From the NCBI RefSeq assembly GCF_000745265.1, contig NZ_JQNN01000001.1:1860001-1924000 (forward strand): a stretch of 64,000 nt of DNA, written 5' to 3'. This stretch comes from Massilia sp. 9096 (GTDB lineage: Bacteria > Pseudomonadota > Gammaproteobacteria > Burkholderiales > Burkholderiaceae_D). Below are positions 16,367-24,303 of this stretch, piece by piece. The stretch's first letter is position 1. The number at the start of each line of letters is the position of its first letter. The translations under genes and the position numbers were made by a program. Under the pieces are notes generated by a model. The model saw only the letters and a list, made by a program, of their open reading frames with translations, did not search any database and was not told the DNA's origin.

Positions 16367-17514
16367 TGGCAACGAAACATCCACTCGACGGTACTGAGCC
16401 CTCAAGCAACGTTGGCGGCAGGCCGCCGGCGTTGAAGCCTGAGCATATCGCGATTTTGCACGACATCGTGACGGAGCGCGCCCAAGCCAGTTTGCATGAA
16501 ATCGCCGACGAGCTGCATCGCCGCTGTGGGTTACGCGTTTGCGATGCAACGATTCGACGCGTGCTGCGTGCGCAAGGCATCGTACGGCTCAAGCCAGCGC
16601 GCCGCGCGCATACGGAGCGAGCTGAGGGCGCCAAACGGTATGGCTACACGGCAGTGCACCGACGCAAGGATATTTCCCCATACAGCACCAATCTGACAGA
16701 TGCCGAGTGGGAGCTGGTCGCTGATTTGTTCGAGCGATTACCAGGAAAACGAGGCACGCCTGTGCATTACAGCCGCCGCGATCTGGTAAATGCGTGCTCG
16801 TATGTACTGCGCACGGGTTGCGCCTGGCGGCTGTTACCCGAGACGTTTCCACCTTGGCAGGCGGTCTACAAGGCATTTTCGCGCTGGGTCGAAGCCGGCG
16901 TATTCGAGCAGATGCAGGACCGGCTGCGCGAACAATGGCGTGCACGAATGGGACGCGCGAGTACGCCGGCCGCAGCAGTGATCGATGCACAGTCCACTCG
17001 CGCGTCGCCACAAGGTGGCGAAAGCGGATTCGATGCAGGCAAGAAGGTCAAAGGACGAAAGCGCAATCTCGTCGTCGATACAATGGGGCTGCTCATCGCA
17101 GTCACGGTGACCGCCGCGAGCGTGCAGGACCGAGATGCTGCCGCAGCCGTGGTTGCGCAAGCGTGCGCCAAGAGCCCTCGGCTCGAAAAGCTTTACACCG
17201 ACGGCGCGTACGGTGGGAAGTGCGCCCATGATATCGAGCAGGCGCATCATATTCGTGTCGAAGTCGTTCGTCGTCCAGGTAACAGCACGATCGGAACGCT
17301 GCACGATCCCAAGACGACATCTGAGCCAACTGCTGTTATCAACTCAGGATTCACGATCCTGCCCAAACGCTGGGTCGTTGAACGAACCCACGCTTGGACC
17401 GAACGCTGGCGCCGCACAGTGATGCATCACGACCGCAAACTCGCGGTATCAGCGGCTTGGGTTTGGCTGGCCGAGGCACGTATGCTACTCAGCAGGCTCG
17501 CTTATCAAGGTTGA
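16366..17514 (+). CDS. IS5-family DDE transposase with an N-terminal helix-turn-helix domain
   Basis: A 382-residue transposase. Residues about 15-90 form a winged helix-turn-helix (GRPPALKPEHIAILHDIV, then ATIRRVLRAQGIV) of a type more usual in IS630 elements. It is joined to an IS5-type catalytic domain (LTDAEWELVADLFE, GCAWRLLPETFPPW). Catalytic residues are Asp in AAVIDAQST, Asp in YTDGAYGG, and Glu in VERTHAWTERWRR. ATG 16366 is chosen since GGAAGGAG lies six bases before it; an upstream ATG at 16348 lacks this. The gene is intact and the element may be active. Confidence 0.9.
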   Translation: MATKHPLDGTEPSSNVGGRPPALKPEHIAILHDIVTERAQASLHEIADELHRRCGLRVCDATIRRVLRAQGIVRLKPARRAHTERAEGAKRYGYTAVHRRKDISPYSTNLTDAEWELVADLFERLPGKRGTPVHYSRRDLVNACSYVLRTGCAWRLLPETFPPWQAVYKAFSRWVEAGVFEQMQDRLREQWRARMGRASTPAAAVIDAQSTRASPQGGESGFDAGKKVKGRKRNLVVDTMGLLIAVTVTAASVQDRDAAAAVVAQACAKSPRLEKLYTDGAYGGKCAHDIEQAHHIRVEVVRRPGNSTIGTLHDPKTTSEPTAVINSGFTILPKRWVVERTHAWTERWRRTVMHHDRKLAVSAAWVWLAEARMLLSRLAYQG

Positions 17515-17530
17515 TTTCGTCCACACCCTG

Positions 17531-17640
17531 TTAAAGCGTCTAACAAAACCCGCAGGGCAAGGCGCATCGTCGAAGACAGTACGCTAGTACGGCGAGACGA
17601 TGCAACGCAGCCATGGGTGCTTTTGTTAGGCGGTTTTAAG
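17531..17640. repeat. Imperfect palindrome, MITE-like dispersed repeat candidate
   Basis: The two ends are complementary: TTAAAGCGTCTAACAAAAC on the left and TTTTGTTAGGCGGTTTTAA on the right. Inside are a second complementary pair (GCATCGTC at about 17563 and GACGATGC at about 17595) and a central GTACGCTAGTAC. The whole could fold as one long hairpin. Size, terminal repeats and intergenic position suggest a non-autonomous mobile repeat or a REP-like element. From memory, similar sequences recur in Oxalobacteraceae genomes. The IS element is inserted at its left edge. Confidence 0.55.
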
Positions 17641-17758
17641 CGGCCAGGTCCTTGCCGCGCGCACCGCACATCCTGCACTCGGCGGCCAGCGCCAGCAAAT
17701 TCGGGTCGCGCTCGCGCGAGCGCGAAATCAACAGCGTAATGGTCTGGCGCGAGGCCAT
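17636..17758 (-). pseudogene. Possible C-terminal gene remnant, unrecognised
   Basis: The minus strand holds a 40-codon frame ending in CRMCGARGKDLAA with its TAA inside the right arm of the palindrome. It reads like a natural protein C-terminus (SRERDPNLLALAAE) rather than a chance frame. It breaks off where the madM-like sequence begins on the other strand, so it may be the stump of another gene at a deletion junction. No family was recognised. Confidence 0.25.
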
Positions 17759-17954
17759 CGGGGCGGGCGCCGTGACCTATATCGTCGGCCCGGTGACCGG
17801 GGCGGCGATCGGCGCCAGCTCGGAGCTGATGGCGTTGTCGATCGCCACCGGCCTGGTCAAGGCCATCATTGTCATGGTCGGCACGCCGATCGCGGCGCGC
17901 TTCCTGCTCCGGCCCTCGATGCTGTATTTCGCGACGCGCTCGCTGGTGGGCTGA
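17652..17954 (+). pseudogene. madM: madM relic, malonate transporter subunit with deletions
   Basis: From about 17755 the frame reads IGAGAVTYIVGPVTGAA and continues to VKAIIVMVGTPIAAR, a strong match in memory to the middle of the malonate transporter subunit MadM. It then jumps directly to LLRPSMLYFATRSLVG, the MadM C-terminus, so about 50 residues are missing in the middle. The N-terminal half is replaced by unrelated sequence. A normal MadM has about 250 residues and several membrane helices; this cannot be a working transporter. The stop overlaps the mdcG start (TGATG), preserving the old operon coupling. Confidence 0.6.
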
Positions 17955-18643
17955 TGGACGGCGCTTTCCGCTTGCCGCGTCCGCACGACCTGCTGTTCCT
18001 GCGCCGGCACGACGCCTTCACGCCCTGGGCCGAAGGCGGCCTGCCGGACTGGCTGGACGCTGCATGGATGATGCAGGCGCCGCTGGTCGCGCGGCGGGCG
18101 CTCGCCGGTTCCGGCCGGGCGCCCGCCGGCGCGCGTGGGCTGGCGCGCAAGCAGCGCTGCGCCGGCGAGGTGGCGCTGGACGCGGTGGCGCGCCGGGTCA
18201 CGCCGGAACAGCTGGCGGCTTCGCTCACGGCAGGCGCCGGCGCCGGCAGGATGGCGGAGGGGGCGAGCACCCTGCCCTGCATCGCCGTCCTGCTGGCGCT
18301 GGTCCCGCGCCTGTCCGGCCTCGGCCTGGACTGGGGCCCGGCCGGCGGCGTCGGCTTCTGGCTGGCCAGCGGCCTGCCGGTGCTGCGGCCGGGCAGCGAT
18401 CTCGACCTGCTCGTGCGCGTCCCGCGCCCGCCCGCGCACGCAACGCTGATTGCCCTGGGGGCGCTGCAGGACGAGAGCGCCTGTCGCATCGACATCCAGC
18501 TCGACACCGGCGCCGGCGGCTTCGCGCTGAACGAGTACCAGCGTGAAAGCGCACGCGGCGGCAAGGTGCTGCTCAAGACCGCAACCGGACCGCTGCTGCT
18601 GGCCGATCCCTGGGACGCGCCGGCGACGCGCGCCGCCGCATGA
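17954..18643 (+). CDS. mdcG: Malonate decarboxylase holo-ACP synthase MdcG
   Basis: A 229-residue phosphoribosyl-dephospho-CoA transferase that attaches the prosthetic group to the malonate decarboxylase acyl carrier protein. RPHDLLFLRR near the N-terminus and the nucleotidyltransferase motif GSDLDLLVRV (about residues 153-162), followed by CRIDIQLDTG, support the call. It starts at ATG 17954 inside the madM-relic stop and its stop overlaps mdcH (ATGA). The carrier protein and catalytic subunits (mdcC, A, D, E) are absent to the left, so its substrate may be gone unless they lie elsewhere. Confidence 0.8.
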   Translation: MDGAFRLPRPHDLLFLRRHDAFTPWAEGGLPDWLDAAWMMQAPLVARRALAGSGRAPAGARGLARKQRCAGEVALDAVARRVTPEQLAASLTAGAGAGRMAEGASTLPCIAVLLALVPRLSGLGLDWGPAGGVGFWLASGLPVLRPGSDLDLLVRVPRPPAHATLIALGALQDESACRIDIQLDTGAGGFALNEYQRESARGGKVLLKTATGPLLLADPWDAPATRAAA

Positions 18644-19575
18644 GCGTCCTGTTCACCTTTCCCGGCCAGGGCGCGCAAAAGCCCGCCATGCTGCACGCGC
18701 TGCCCGATCATCCCGAGACGGCACGCGCGCTGGAGCAAGCATCGCAGGCGCTTGGGCGCGACGTCCTTGCGCTCGACACCGCGCAGGCGCTGCGCTCGAC
18801 CGTCGCGGTGCAACTGTGCCTGCTGGTCGCCGGCGTGGCGATGGCGCGCGTGCTGGCGGCGCACGGGGCGAGTCCGCAGATGGTGGCCGGGCTGTCGATC
18901 GGCGCCTGGCCGGCGGCGGTCGTGGCCGGCGTGCTCGATTTCACCGACGCCGTGCGCCTGGTCGAGCTGCGCGGCCGCCTGATGGAAGAGGCCTACCCGT
19001 CCGGCTACGGCATGACGGCCATCGGCGGACTGACGCGCCGGCAGCTCGAAGCGCTGGTCGCGCGGGTGCATGCGCCAGCCAGCCCGGTCTACATCGCCAA
19101 CCTGAATGCGCAGCGCCAGATCGTGGTCGCCGGTTCGGAAGCGGCGATGCAGGCCGTGGCCGCGCTCGCGCTTGAACACGGAGCGCAGCGCGCCGAGCGG
19201 CTGGCGGTCTCGGTGCCGTCGCACTGCGAACTGCTGGACGCGCAGGCGCGCACGCTGGCGGACGCGCTCGCGCAGGTCGCCCTCGCGCGCCCGCGCATCG
19301 GCTTCATCAGCAGCAGCCAGGCGCGCGCGCTGTTCGACGCGCGCCGCATCGGGGAAGACCTCGCGGCCAACATGGCGCGGCCGGTGCCGTGGGCCGGGAC
19401 GGTGCGCCACGCCTGGGAACGCGGCGCCCGCCTGGCGATCGAGACGCCCACCGGCGCGGTGCTGACCAATCTGACCGCGCAGGAATGGCCGGAGGGGGTC
19501 GCGCTCAGCTGCGAGAGCGCGCGCCTCGATACCCTCGTGCTGGCGGTGCGGCGCGCGTGCGACGGCGCGGTTTGA
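18640..19575 (+). CDS. mdcH: Malonate decarboxylase epsilon subunit MdcH (malonyl-CoA:ACP transacylase)
   Basis: A 311-residue FabD-fold acyltransferase. FTFPGQGAQKPAML is the N-terminal signature, and the nucleophile sits in GLSIGAW (Ser 86). PSHCELLDAQ carries the catalytic His region. MdcH loads malonate onto the decarboxylase carrier protein. Start and stop are normal, and it overlaps mdcG by four bases. With the rest of the decarboxylase missing from this locus it is probably a leftover, though a role in malonyl transfer elsewhere cannot be excluded. Confidence 0.8.
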   Translation: MSVLFTFPGQGAQKPAMLHALPDHPETARALEQASQALGRDVLALDTAQALRSTVAVQLCLLVAGVAMARVLAAHGASPQMVAGLSIGAWPAAVVAGVLDFTDAVRLVELRGRLMEEAYPSGYGMTAIGGLTRRQLEALVARVHAPASPVYIANLNAQRQIVVAGSEAAMQAVAALALEHGAQRAERLAVSVPSHCELLDAQARTLADALAQVALARPRIGFISSSQARALFDARRIGEDLAANMARPVPWAGTVRHAWERGARLAIETPTGAVLTNLTAQEWPEGVALSCESARLDTLVLAVRRACDGAV

Positions 19576-19611
19576 GATAATGCGCTCTGCACATCTGCCT
19601 TGCGTATCCAC

Positions 19612-20289
19612 ATGAACGACACCCTGCTGCCGGCCACGCGCCGCACCCAGTTCGCCGGCCCGGCCGGCATCATCGACGCCTTCGTCGACGCTCCCCATGA
19701 GAATGTGCATGGGCCCACGCGCGGCATCGCCATCGTCGCCCACCCGCACCCGCTCGAAGGCGGCAACGCCCAGCACAAGATCCCGCTGGCGCTGGCGCGC
19801 CTGTTCCAGCGCCACGGCTGGCTGGCGGTGCGCCCGAACTTCCGCGGCGCCGGCGCCAGCGAAGGCGCGCACGACACCGGCATCGGCGAAACCGATGACC
19901 TTTTGGCCGTGATCGAGGCGCTGCGGCGCGACCATCCGGACGCCGCCCTGGCGCTGGCCGGCTTCTCGTTCGGCGCGTTCGTGCAGTCGCGCGTGGCGCG
20001 GCGCCTGCTCGATGCAGGCCAGACGCCGGCCTGCACGGTGCTGGTCGGCCTGCCCTCGGGCGCCGCGACCACCGGCCGCGTCTACGACACGCCGGCCGTG
20101 GCGCCCGATGCGCTGGTGATCCACGGCGAGGAAGATCCGATCGCGCCGCTGGCCAACGTGATGGCATGGGCGCGCCCGCAGCACCTGCCGGTCGTGGTCC
20201 TGCCGGGCGCGAACCACTTCCTGACCGGCTACCTGAATCCGTTCACGGCGATCGTCGAGCGCCACCTGGCCGGGCTGGCGCCGCTCTGA
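19612..20289 (+). CDS. Alpha/beta hydrolase (YfhR/UPF0227-like, CocE-type small hydrolase)
   Basis: A 225-residue hydrolase with HPHPLEGGNAQHKI near the N-terminus, RPNFRGAGASEGAHD, the nucleophile elbow GFSFGAF, Asp in HGEEDPIAPL and His in PGANHFLTGYL. This HPHP..GG / NFRGVG pattern marks a conserved proteobacterial hydrolase family of unknown substrate. ATG 19612 (MNDTLLP) is preferred over 19600. It stands 36 bases after mdcH but looks functionally separate. Confidence 0.75.
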   Translation: MNDTLLPATRRTQFAGPAGIIDAFVDAPHENVHGPTRGIAIVAHPHPLEGGNAQHKIPLALARLFQRHGWLAVRPNFRGAGASEGAHDTGIGETDDLLAVIEALRRDHPDAALALAGFSFGAFVQSRVARRLLDAGQTPACTVLVGLPSGAATTGRVYDTPAVAPDALVIHGEEDPIAPLANVMAWARPQHLPVVVLPGANHFLTGYLNPFTAIVERHLAGLAPL

Positions 20290-20296
20290 CGGCGCC

Positions 20297-22876
20297 TCAG
20301 CGCGCGGCGGTGGCGGTCGTCCCGCGCGGCGGCGCGTTCTTGACGTACTTGTCGAACCAGCGCAGCATCTCGTACACCAGCTGCTCGTTCGACTCGCGCG
20401 CCGCGTACCAGTGCGGCTCGTGCGGCAACATCACCAGGCGCGTGGTGCCGCCGTTGCCGCGGATCGCTTCGAACAGCTTCTGCGATTGCAGCGGCGTCGT
20501 GCCCGGGTTGGCATCGTCGCCGCCGTGCACCAGCAGCAGCGGCGTCTTGAGCTTGTCGGCGTAGAAGAAGGTGGATGCCTTGGTGTAGACGTCCGGGGCT
20601 TCCCACACCGAGCGGCGTTCGCTCTGGAAGCCGAACGGCGTGAGCGACTTGTTGTACGAGCCGCTGGTGGCCGCGCCGGCGCGGAACAGGTCCGAGTGCG
20701 CCAGCAGGTTGGCGGTCATCAGCGCGCCGTGGCTGTGGCCGGTCACCCCGATGCGGTCGGGATCGGCCACGCCCAGGCGCACCGCTTCGTCGACCGCGGC
20801 CTTGGCGTTGGCGACCAGCTGCTCGGTGTAGGTGTCGTAGGCCTTGCGCGGGTCGCCGACGATCGGGAACGCCGCGCTGTCGATGATCGCGTAGCCCGCC
20901 AGCAGCAGGAGGCGGTACTGGCGCAGGCGCGTGAACGTCGCTTGCGAGCCGGTGGTCTGGCCGGCCTTGGAGGCATCGGCGTAATCGAGCGGATAGGCAT
21001 TCAGGATGGCCGGCACGCGCGTGCCCTCCTTGTAGCCGGGCGGCGTGTACAGCGTGAACGAGAGCTCGATGCCGTCGGCGCGTTTATACTTCACCAGGCG
21101 CTTCTGGATCGCGCGCACCTGCGGGGTCGGGTCGGTCAGGTGGGTCAGCGCGACGCTGTTCGAGGCGTAAGCCGCTTCGCCGGCGGCGGCGCCAGGGGCC
21201 GCCGCGCCGATGCTGCGCACCAGCGCGTTCGGCGTCTCGCTGACCGACTGGTACCAGGTCAGCAGGCGCTTGCTGTCGTCGTTGGCGAAGCCGAGGAATT
21301 GCTCGTACGAGGCGCCGCTGCTGCGGAACAGGCGCTCCGACTTCTGCGTTGCGAGGTCGAGGCGGTCGAGGAAAGGCCGGTCGCCATCCGGGGAGGAACC
21401 GACGCCGGACATGAAGATCGTGTCGCCGTCCTGGCGGATCACCCAACCGCCGTCGGGCAGGATGCGGTGCACCGGACGGCCCGGGTTGGCGTAATGCTCG
21501 TCGCTCGACATGTCCCACAGCAGGCGGCGTGGGCTGCCGGCGGCGTCGACGTCGACCTGCCAGGTGCGCATCCAGTGGCGGTTGACGTCATAGTCGCTCA
21601 GCAGCGCCGTGCCGGGGCGCTCGCTCCAATCGAGGCCGGCGAAACGCTGCTCTGTGCGCGTGAGCTCGACCGGGGCGCCGCTGAAGGGCGCCTTCAGCAG
21701 CATCAGCTTGTCGCGCTGCGCCGCCTTGGCGTTCGGATCGCCGCCGTCGAGCGCTTCGGCCCAGACCAGCGTCGCCGGATCGGTCGGACGCCACATGAAG
21801 TCGCGCGGGCCGGTCGGCACGCCGTGTACCGGCACGCGGTCGGCGAGCGGGAGCGCCGCCAGCGCGCGCACGACCGGGTTGGCGCCGGCTTTTCCATCAC
21901 CACGCGCATGCCGGCCCAGGTCCCACACGTCGACCTGCTTGGGGAAACGGTCGAAGGTCGTCACGTACGAGTACGGGGCGCGGATCTCGGTCACGAGCGC
22001 GTGGCGCCCGTCCGGCGCGACGCCGAGCGACTCGTACATGCCCGGCCGGCCGACCGGCGTGACCTTACCGCTGGCGGCGTCGACCAGCGCCAGTTGCGAG
22101 GTGCCGTAGAAGTCGAACAGCGCTTCGTCCTCGCGGTTGCGCAAGGTGTCGCGGTTCTCGTAGGTGCTGCTCTGCCCGGTCGCGCCGAGCGACTCCTGGA
22201 TGCCGGGACCGTCGGCGCCCGGGGACGCCGCGGGCGGCGTCTTTTGCTCGGACACCAGCTTGACCAGCAGCGTCTTCTGGTCGGGCATCCACTGGAACTC
22301 GTCGCCGAACATCGGGTTCAGGCGCACGCCCGGCAGGCGGCGGATCGCGCCGCTGGCGGCGTCGCCGACCCACAGTTCGACCGCGCTGCTCGCCACGTTC
22401 TCGAATACGAAGCGGCGGCCGTCGGCGCTCCACACCGGGCGGCGCGGGCAGGCGCCCGGCGGCAGCTGGACCTTGGTCTGCCTGCCGTCGGCGACCTGCA
22501 CCAGGTCGATCGCACCGACGCAGGGCGGGATGCCGTAGCCGCCCGAGGTGTCGTGCTGGCTGTGGTTGCCCGGCTCGATGCGCACGCCGGCCAGCCGCAG
22601 GAACGGCGTCGCCACCTTGGCGATCGACGGGTATTCGTCCATCGTGACCAGCATCAGCCGGTCGCGCGTCGGACTGAGCGACGGCGACGGCGGCGGCGGC
22701 GCGCGCATCACGTCCAGGATCGCCTTCGGCGGTTGGCTGTAGCCGCCGCCAGTGGCGGGGGCCGCGGCGGCATGGGCCGGGGTGGTACCGGCCGGCGCGG
22801 CGGCTCTCGATCCGGTGGCCGCGCCGAGGGCGAGCGCAGTGCTCACCAGGCCGGACAGCAAACGTTTTCCCTGCAT
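20297..22876 (-). CDS. Secreted S9-family prolyl oligopeptidase-like peptidase
   Basis: An 859-residue exported protein: a signal peptide (LLSGLVSTALALGAA, ASRA-like cleavage), an Ala/Pro-rich linker, a beta-propeller-like region (about 60-580) and a C-terminal alpha/beta hydrolase domain. The nucleophile is in GVTGHSHGALM, the Asp in HGGDDANPGTTPLQ and the His in PHEPHWYAARES. The layout resembles the glutamyl-endopeptidase/S9D branch. ATG 22876 is chosen because GGAGA lies seven bases upstream; two earlier ATGs (22882, 22900) are worse placed. It probably degrades peptides in the periplasm or outside. Confidence 0.85.
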   Translation of the reverse strand: MQGKRLLSGLVSTALALGAATGSRAAAPAGTTPAHAAAAPATGGGYSQPPKAILDVMRAPPPPSPSLSPTRDRLMLVTMDEYPSIAKVATPFLRLAGVRIEPGNHSQHDTSGGYGIPPCVGAIDLVQVADGRQTKVQLPPGACPRRPVWSADGRRFVFENVASSAVELWVGDAASGAIRRLPGVRLNPMFGDEFQWMPDQKTLLVKLVSEQKTPPAASPGADGPGIQESLGATGQSSTYENRDTLRNREDEALFDFYGTSQLALVDAASGKVTPVGRPGMYESLGVAPDGRHALVTEIRAPYSYVTTFDRFPKQVDVWDLGRHARGDGKAGANPVVRALAALPLADRVPVHGVPTGPRDFMWRPTDPATLVWAEALDGGDPNAKAAQRDKLMLLKAPFSGAPVELTRTEQRFAGLDWSERPGTALLSDYDVNRHWMRTWQVDVDAAGSPRRLLWDMSSDEHYANPGRPVHRILPDGGWVIRQDGDTIFMSGVGSSPDGDRPFLDRLDLATQKSERLFRSSGASYEQFLGFANDDSKRLLTWYQSVSETPNALVRSIGAAAPGAAAGEAAYASNSVALTHLTDPTPQVRAIQKRLVKYKRADGIELSFTLYTPPGYKEGTRVPAILNAYPLDYADASKAGQTTGSQATFTRLRQYRLLLLAGYAIIDSAAFPIVGDPRKAYDTYTEQLVANAKAAVDEAVRLGVADPDRIGVTGHSHGALMTANLLAHSDLFRAGAATSGSYNKSLTPFGFQSERRSVWEAPDVYTKASTFFYADKLKTPLLLVHGGDDANPGTTPLQSQKLFEAIRGNGGTTRLVMLPHEPHWYAARESNEQLVYEMLRWFDKYVKNAPPRGTTATAAR

Positions 22877-23102
22877 GGACATTCTCCGTTCTGTCGACAT
22901 CGTGGATGCACGGCGCGTGCCGATCCGCACATGAATACGAGGACATTGCCATAAAAATATTTCCATCGCAATACGAAAATGCCATGAAGCCGGACCGGCG
23001 ACTTGCGTGGGCGCCCGATGAAGAAAAGCCCGGCAACGCGGGGCTTCATCGACGGTGATCGTGCTGGTGGCTGCGGTCACGGCCACCGGCGCCGGACGCG
23101 GC

Positions 23103-24029
23103 TCAGTCGGAGGTGAAACGCACCGTCTGGCGCGCGCGCTCGTCGACCGCCAGCGAGAACACGTCCGGCCGCGCATAGTGGCCGACCACGTCGAAGTCGT
23201 AGCGCGCACGCACCAGTTCGTCGGTGTCGATTTCGGCGACGACCAGACCGGTTTCGCCCACCAGCGGCCCGGCCAGCACCTCGCCAAGCGGCCCGACGAT
23301 CAGGCTGCCGCCATTGATCAGCGGGCGCTGCGGGTCCCAGCCCGGCACGTCGACGCCGAGCGCGCTCGGCGATGGCTGCACCTGGCAGGCGCTGATCACG
23401 AAGCAGCGTCCCTCGTGCGCGATGTGGCGCATCGAGCATTGCCAGACGTCGCGCTCGTCGACGGTCGGTGCGCACCAGATCTCCACGCCCTTGGCATACA
23501 TCGCGGTGCGCAGCAGCGGCATGTGGTTTTCCCAGCAGATCGCGGCGCCGGCCTTGCCCGCAGCGGTCGCGACCACCGGCAACGTCGAACCGTCGCCCTG
23601 CCCCCAGATCAGGCGCTCGGTCCCGGTCGGCATCAGCTTGCGGTGCTTGGCCACCAGGCCGGCCTGCGGATCGAAGAACAGCGCCGTGCAATACAGCGTG
23701 CTGCCGGCGCGCTCGATCACGCCGATCACGATCGACGCAGCGCAGCGTGCCGCCAGCCCGGCCAGCGCGTCGGTCTCCGGCCCCGGCACATCGATGGCGT
23801 TGGCGTGGTAGTCGGCAAAGGCCTGGCGTCCTCCGGGCAGGCGGTAGCCGAGCCGGGTGCCGAAGATCTCGCCCTTGGGATAGCCCCCCAGCAGGGCTTC
23901 GGGCATCACGACCAGGCTGGCGCCCGATGCGCGAATGCGTGCTTCGAAGCCGAGGATATGTTGCAGGGTGTCGGCTTTGCCGAGCGGGGATGCGCCGATT
24001 TGCAGGGCGGCGACGGTGGATTTGGGCAA
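23103..24029 (-). CDS. Nitrilase-family carbon-nitrogen hydrolase
   Basis: A 308-residue enzyme with the complete catalytic triad of the nitrilase superfamily: Glu 44 in [13 protein letters not shown], Lys 131 in KHRKLMPT and Cys 165 in [13 protein letters not shown]. The CWENxMP sequence and length are typical of true nitrilases that turn nitriles into acids and ammonia, rather than amidases. The protein is cytoplasmic. A perfect inverted repeat lies 39-58 bases upstream of the start. Confidence 0.88.
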   Translation of the reverse strand: MPKSTVAALQIGASPLGKADTLQHILGFEARIRASGASLVVMPEALLGGYPKGEIFGTRLGYRLPGGRQAFADYHANAIDVPGPETDALAGLAARCAASIVIGVIERAGSTLYCTALFFDPQAGLVAKHRKLMPTGTERLIWGQGDGSTLPVVATAAGKAGAAICWENHMPLLRTAMYAKGVEIWCAPTVDERDVWQCSMRHIAHEGRCFVISACQVQPSPSALGVDVPGWDPQRPLINGGSLIVGPLGEVLAGPLVGETGLVVAEIDTDELVRARYDFDVVGHYARPDVFSLAVDERARQTVRFTSD

Positions 24030-24067
24030 GAGGACTCCGATCAGCTACGTTGAACTAAAGAGGTCGA

Positions 24068-24087
24068 GATCTTCGACACCGAAGATC
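24068..24087. promoter_or_regulatory. Inverted repeat between nitrilase and vgrG
   Basis: GATCTTCG and CGAAGATC are perfect complements separated by ACAC. The repeat lies in the 274-bp divergent region, nearer to the nitrilase start. It could be an operator or leader hairpin. A weak promoter-like TTGACT (24184-24189) lies further right, oriented toward vgrG. Confidence 0.3.
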
Positions 24088-24303
24088 GACAGCGCCTCAT
24101 TGTCCTATGAAACCGGTCGGCATGTGCCTTCTCGTCTGGTCGATCGGACTCAGGACTATTCAAAAATTCCGACCGCCACAGGTTTGACTGTAGCAAGAAC
24201 GCACGGTCCTAACTTAAATGGCAAGAGGCTTGCTGTGTCTCAATTTCAGACAGCGTCGGGATGTGAAAATGCACGCTTGTTCCCCTAGGAAACAGGAGGA
24301 GCC

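Larger units (their letters stand above)
16302..17530. mobile_element. IS5-family insertion sequence, complete
   Basis: A 1229-bp element. The left end AGGGTGTAGACAAAATCAA (from 16303) matches the reverse complement of the right end, AGGGTGTGGACGAAATCAA (ending 17529), at 17 of 19 positions. TTA occurs just outside both ends (16299-16301 and 17531-17533), fitting the 3-bp TNA-type target duplication of some IS5 subgroups. It carries one intact transposase gene. Removing the element restores a continuous sequence in which the target TTA is the edge of the palindromic repeat next door, so it inserted at the border of that repeat. Confidence 0.88.
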
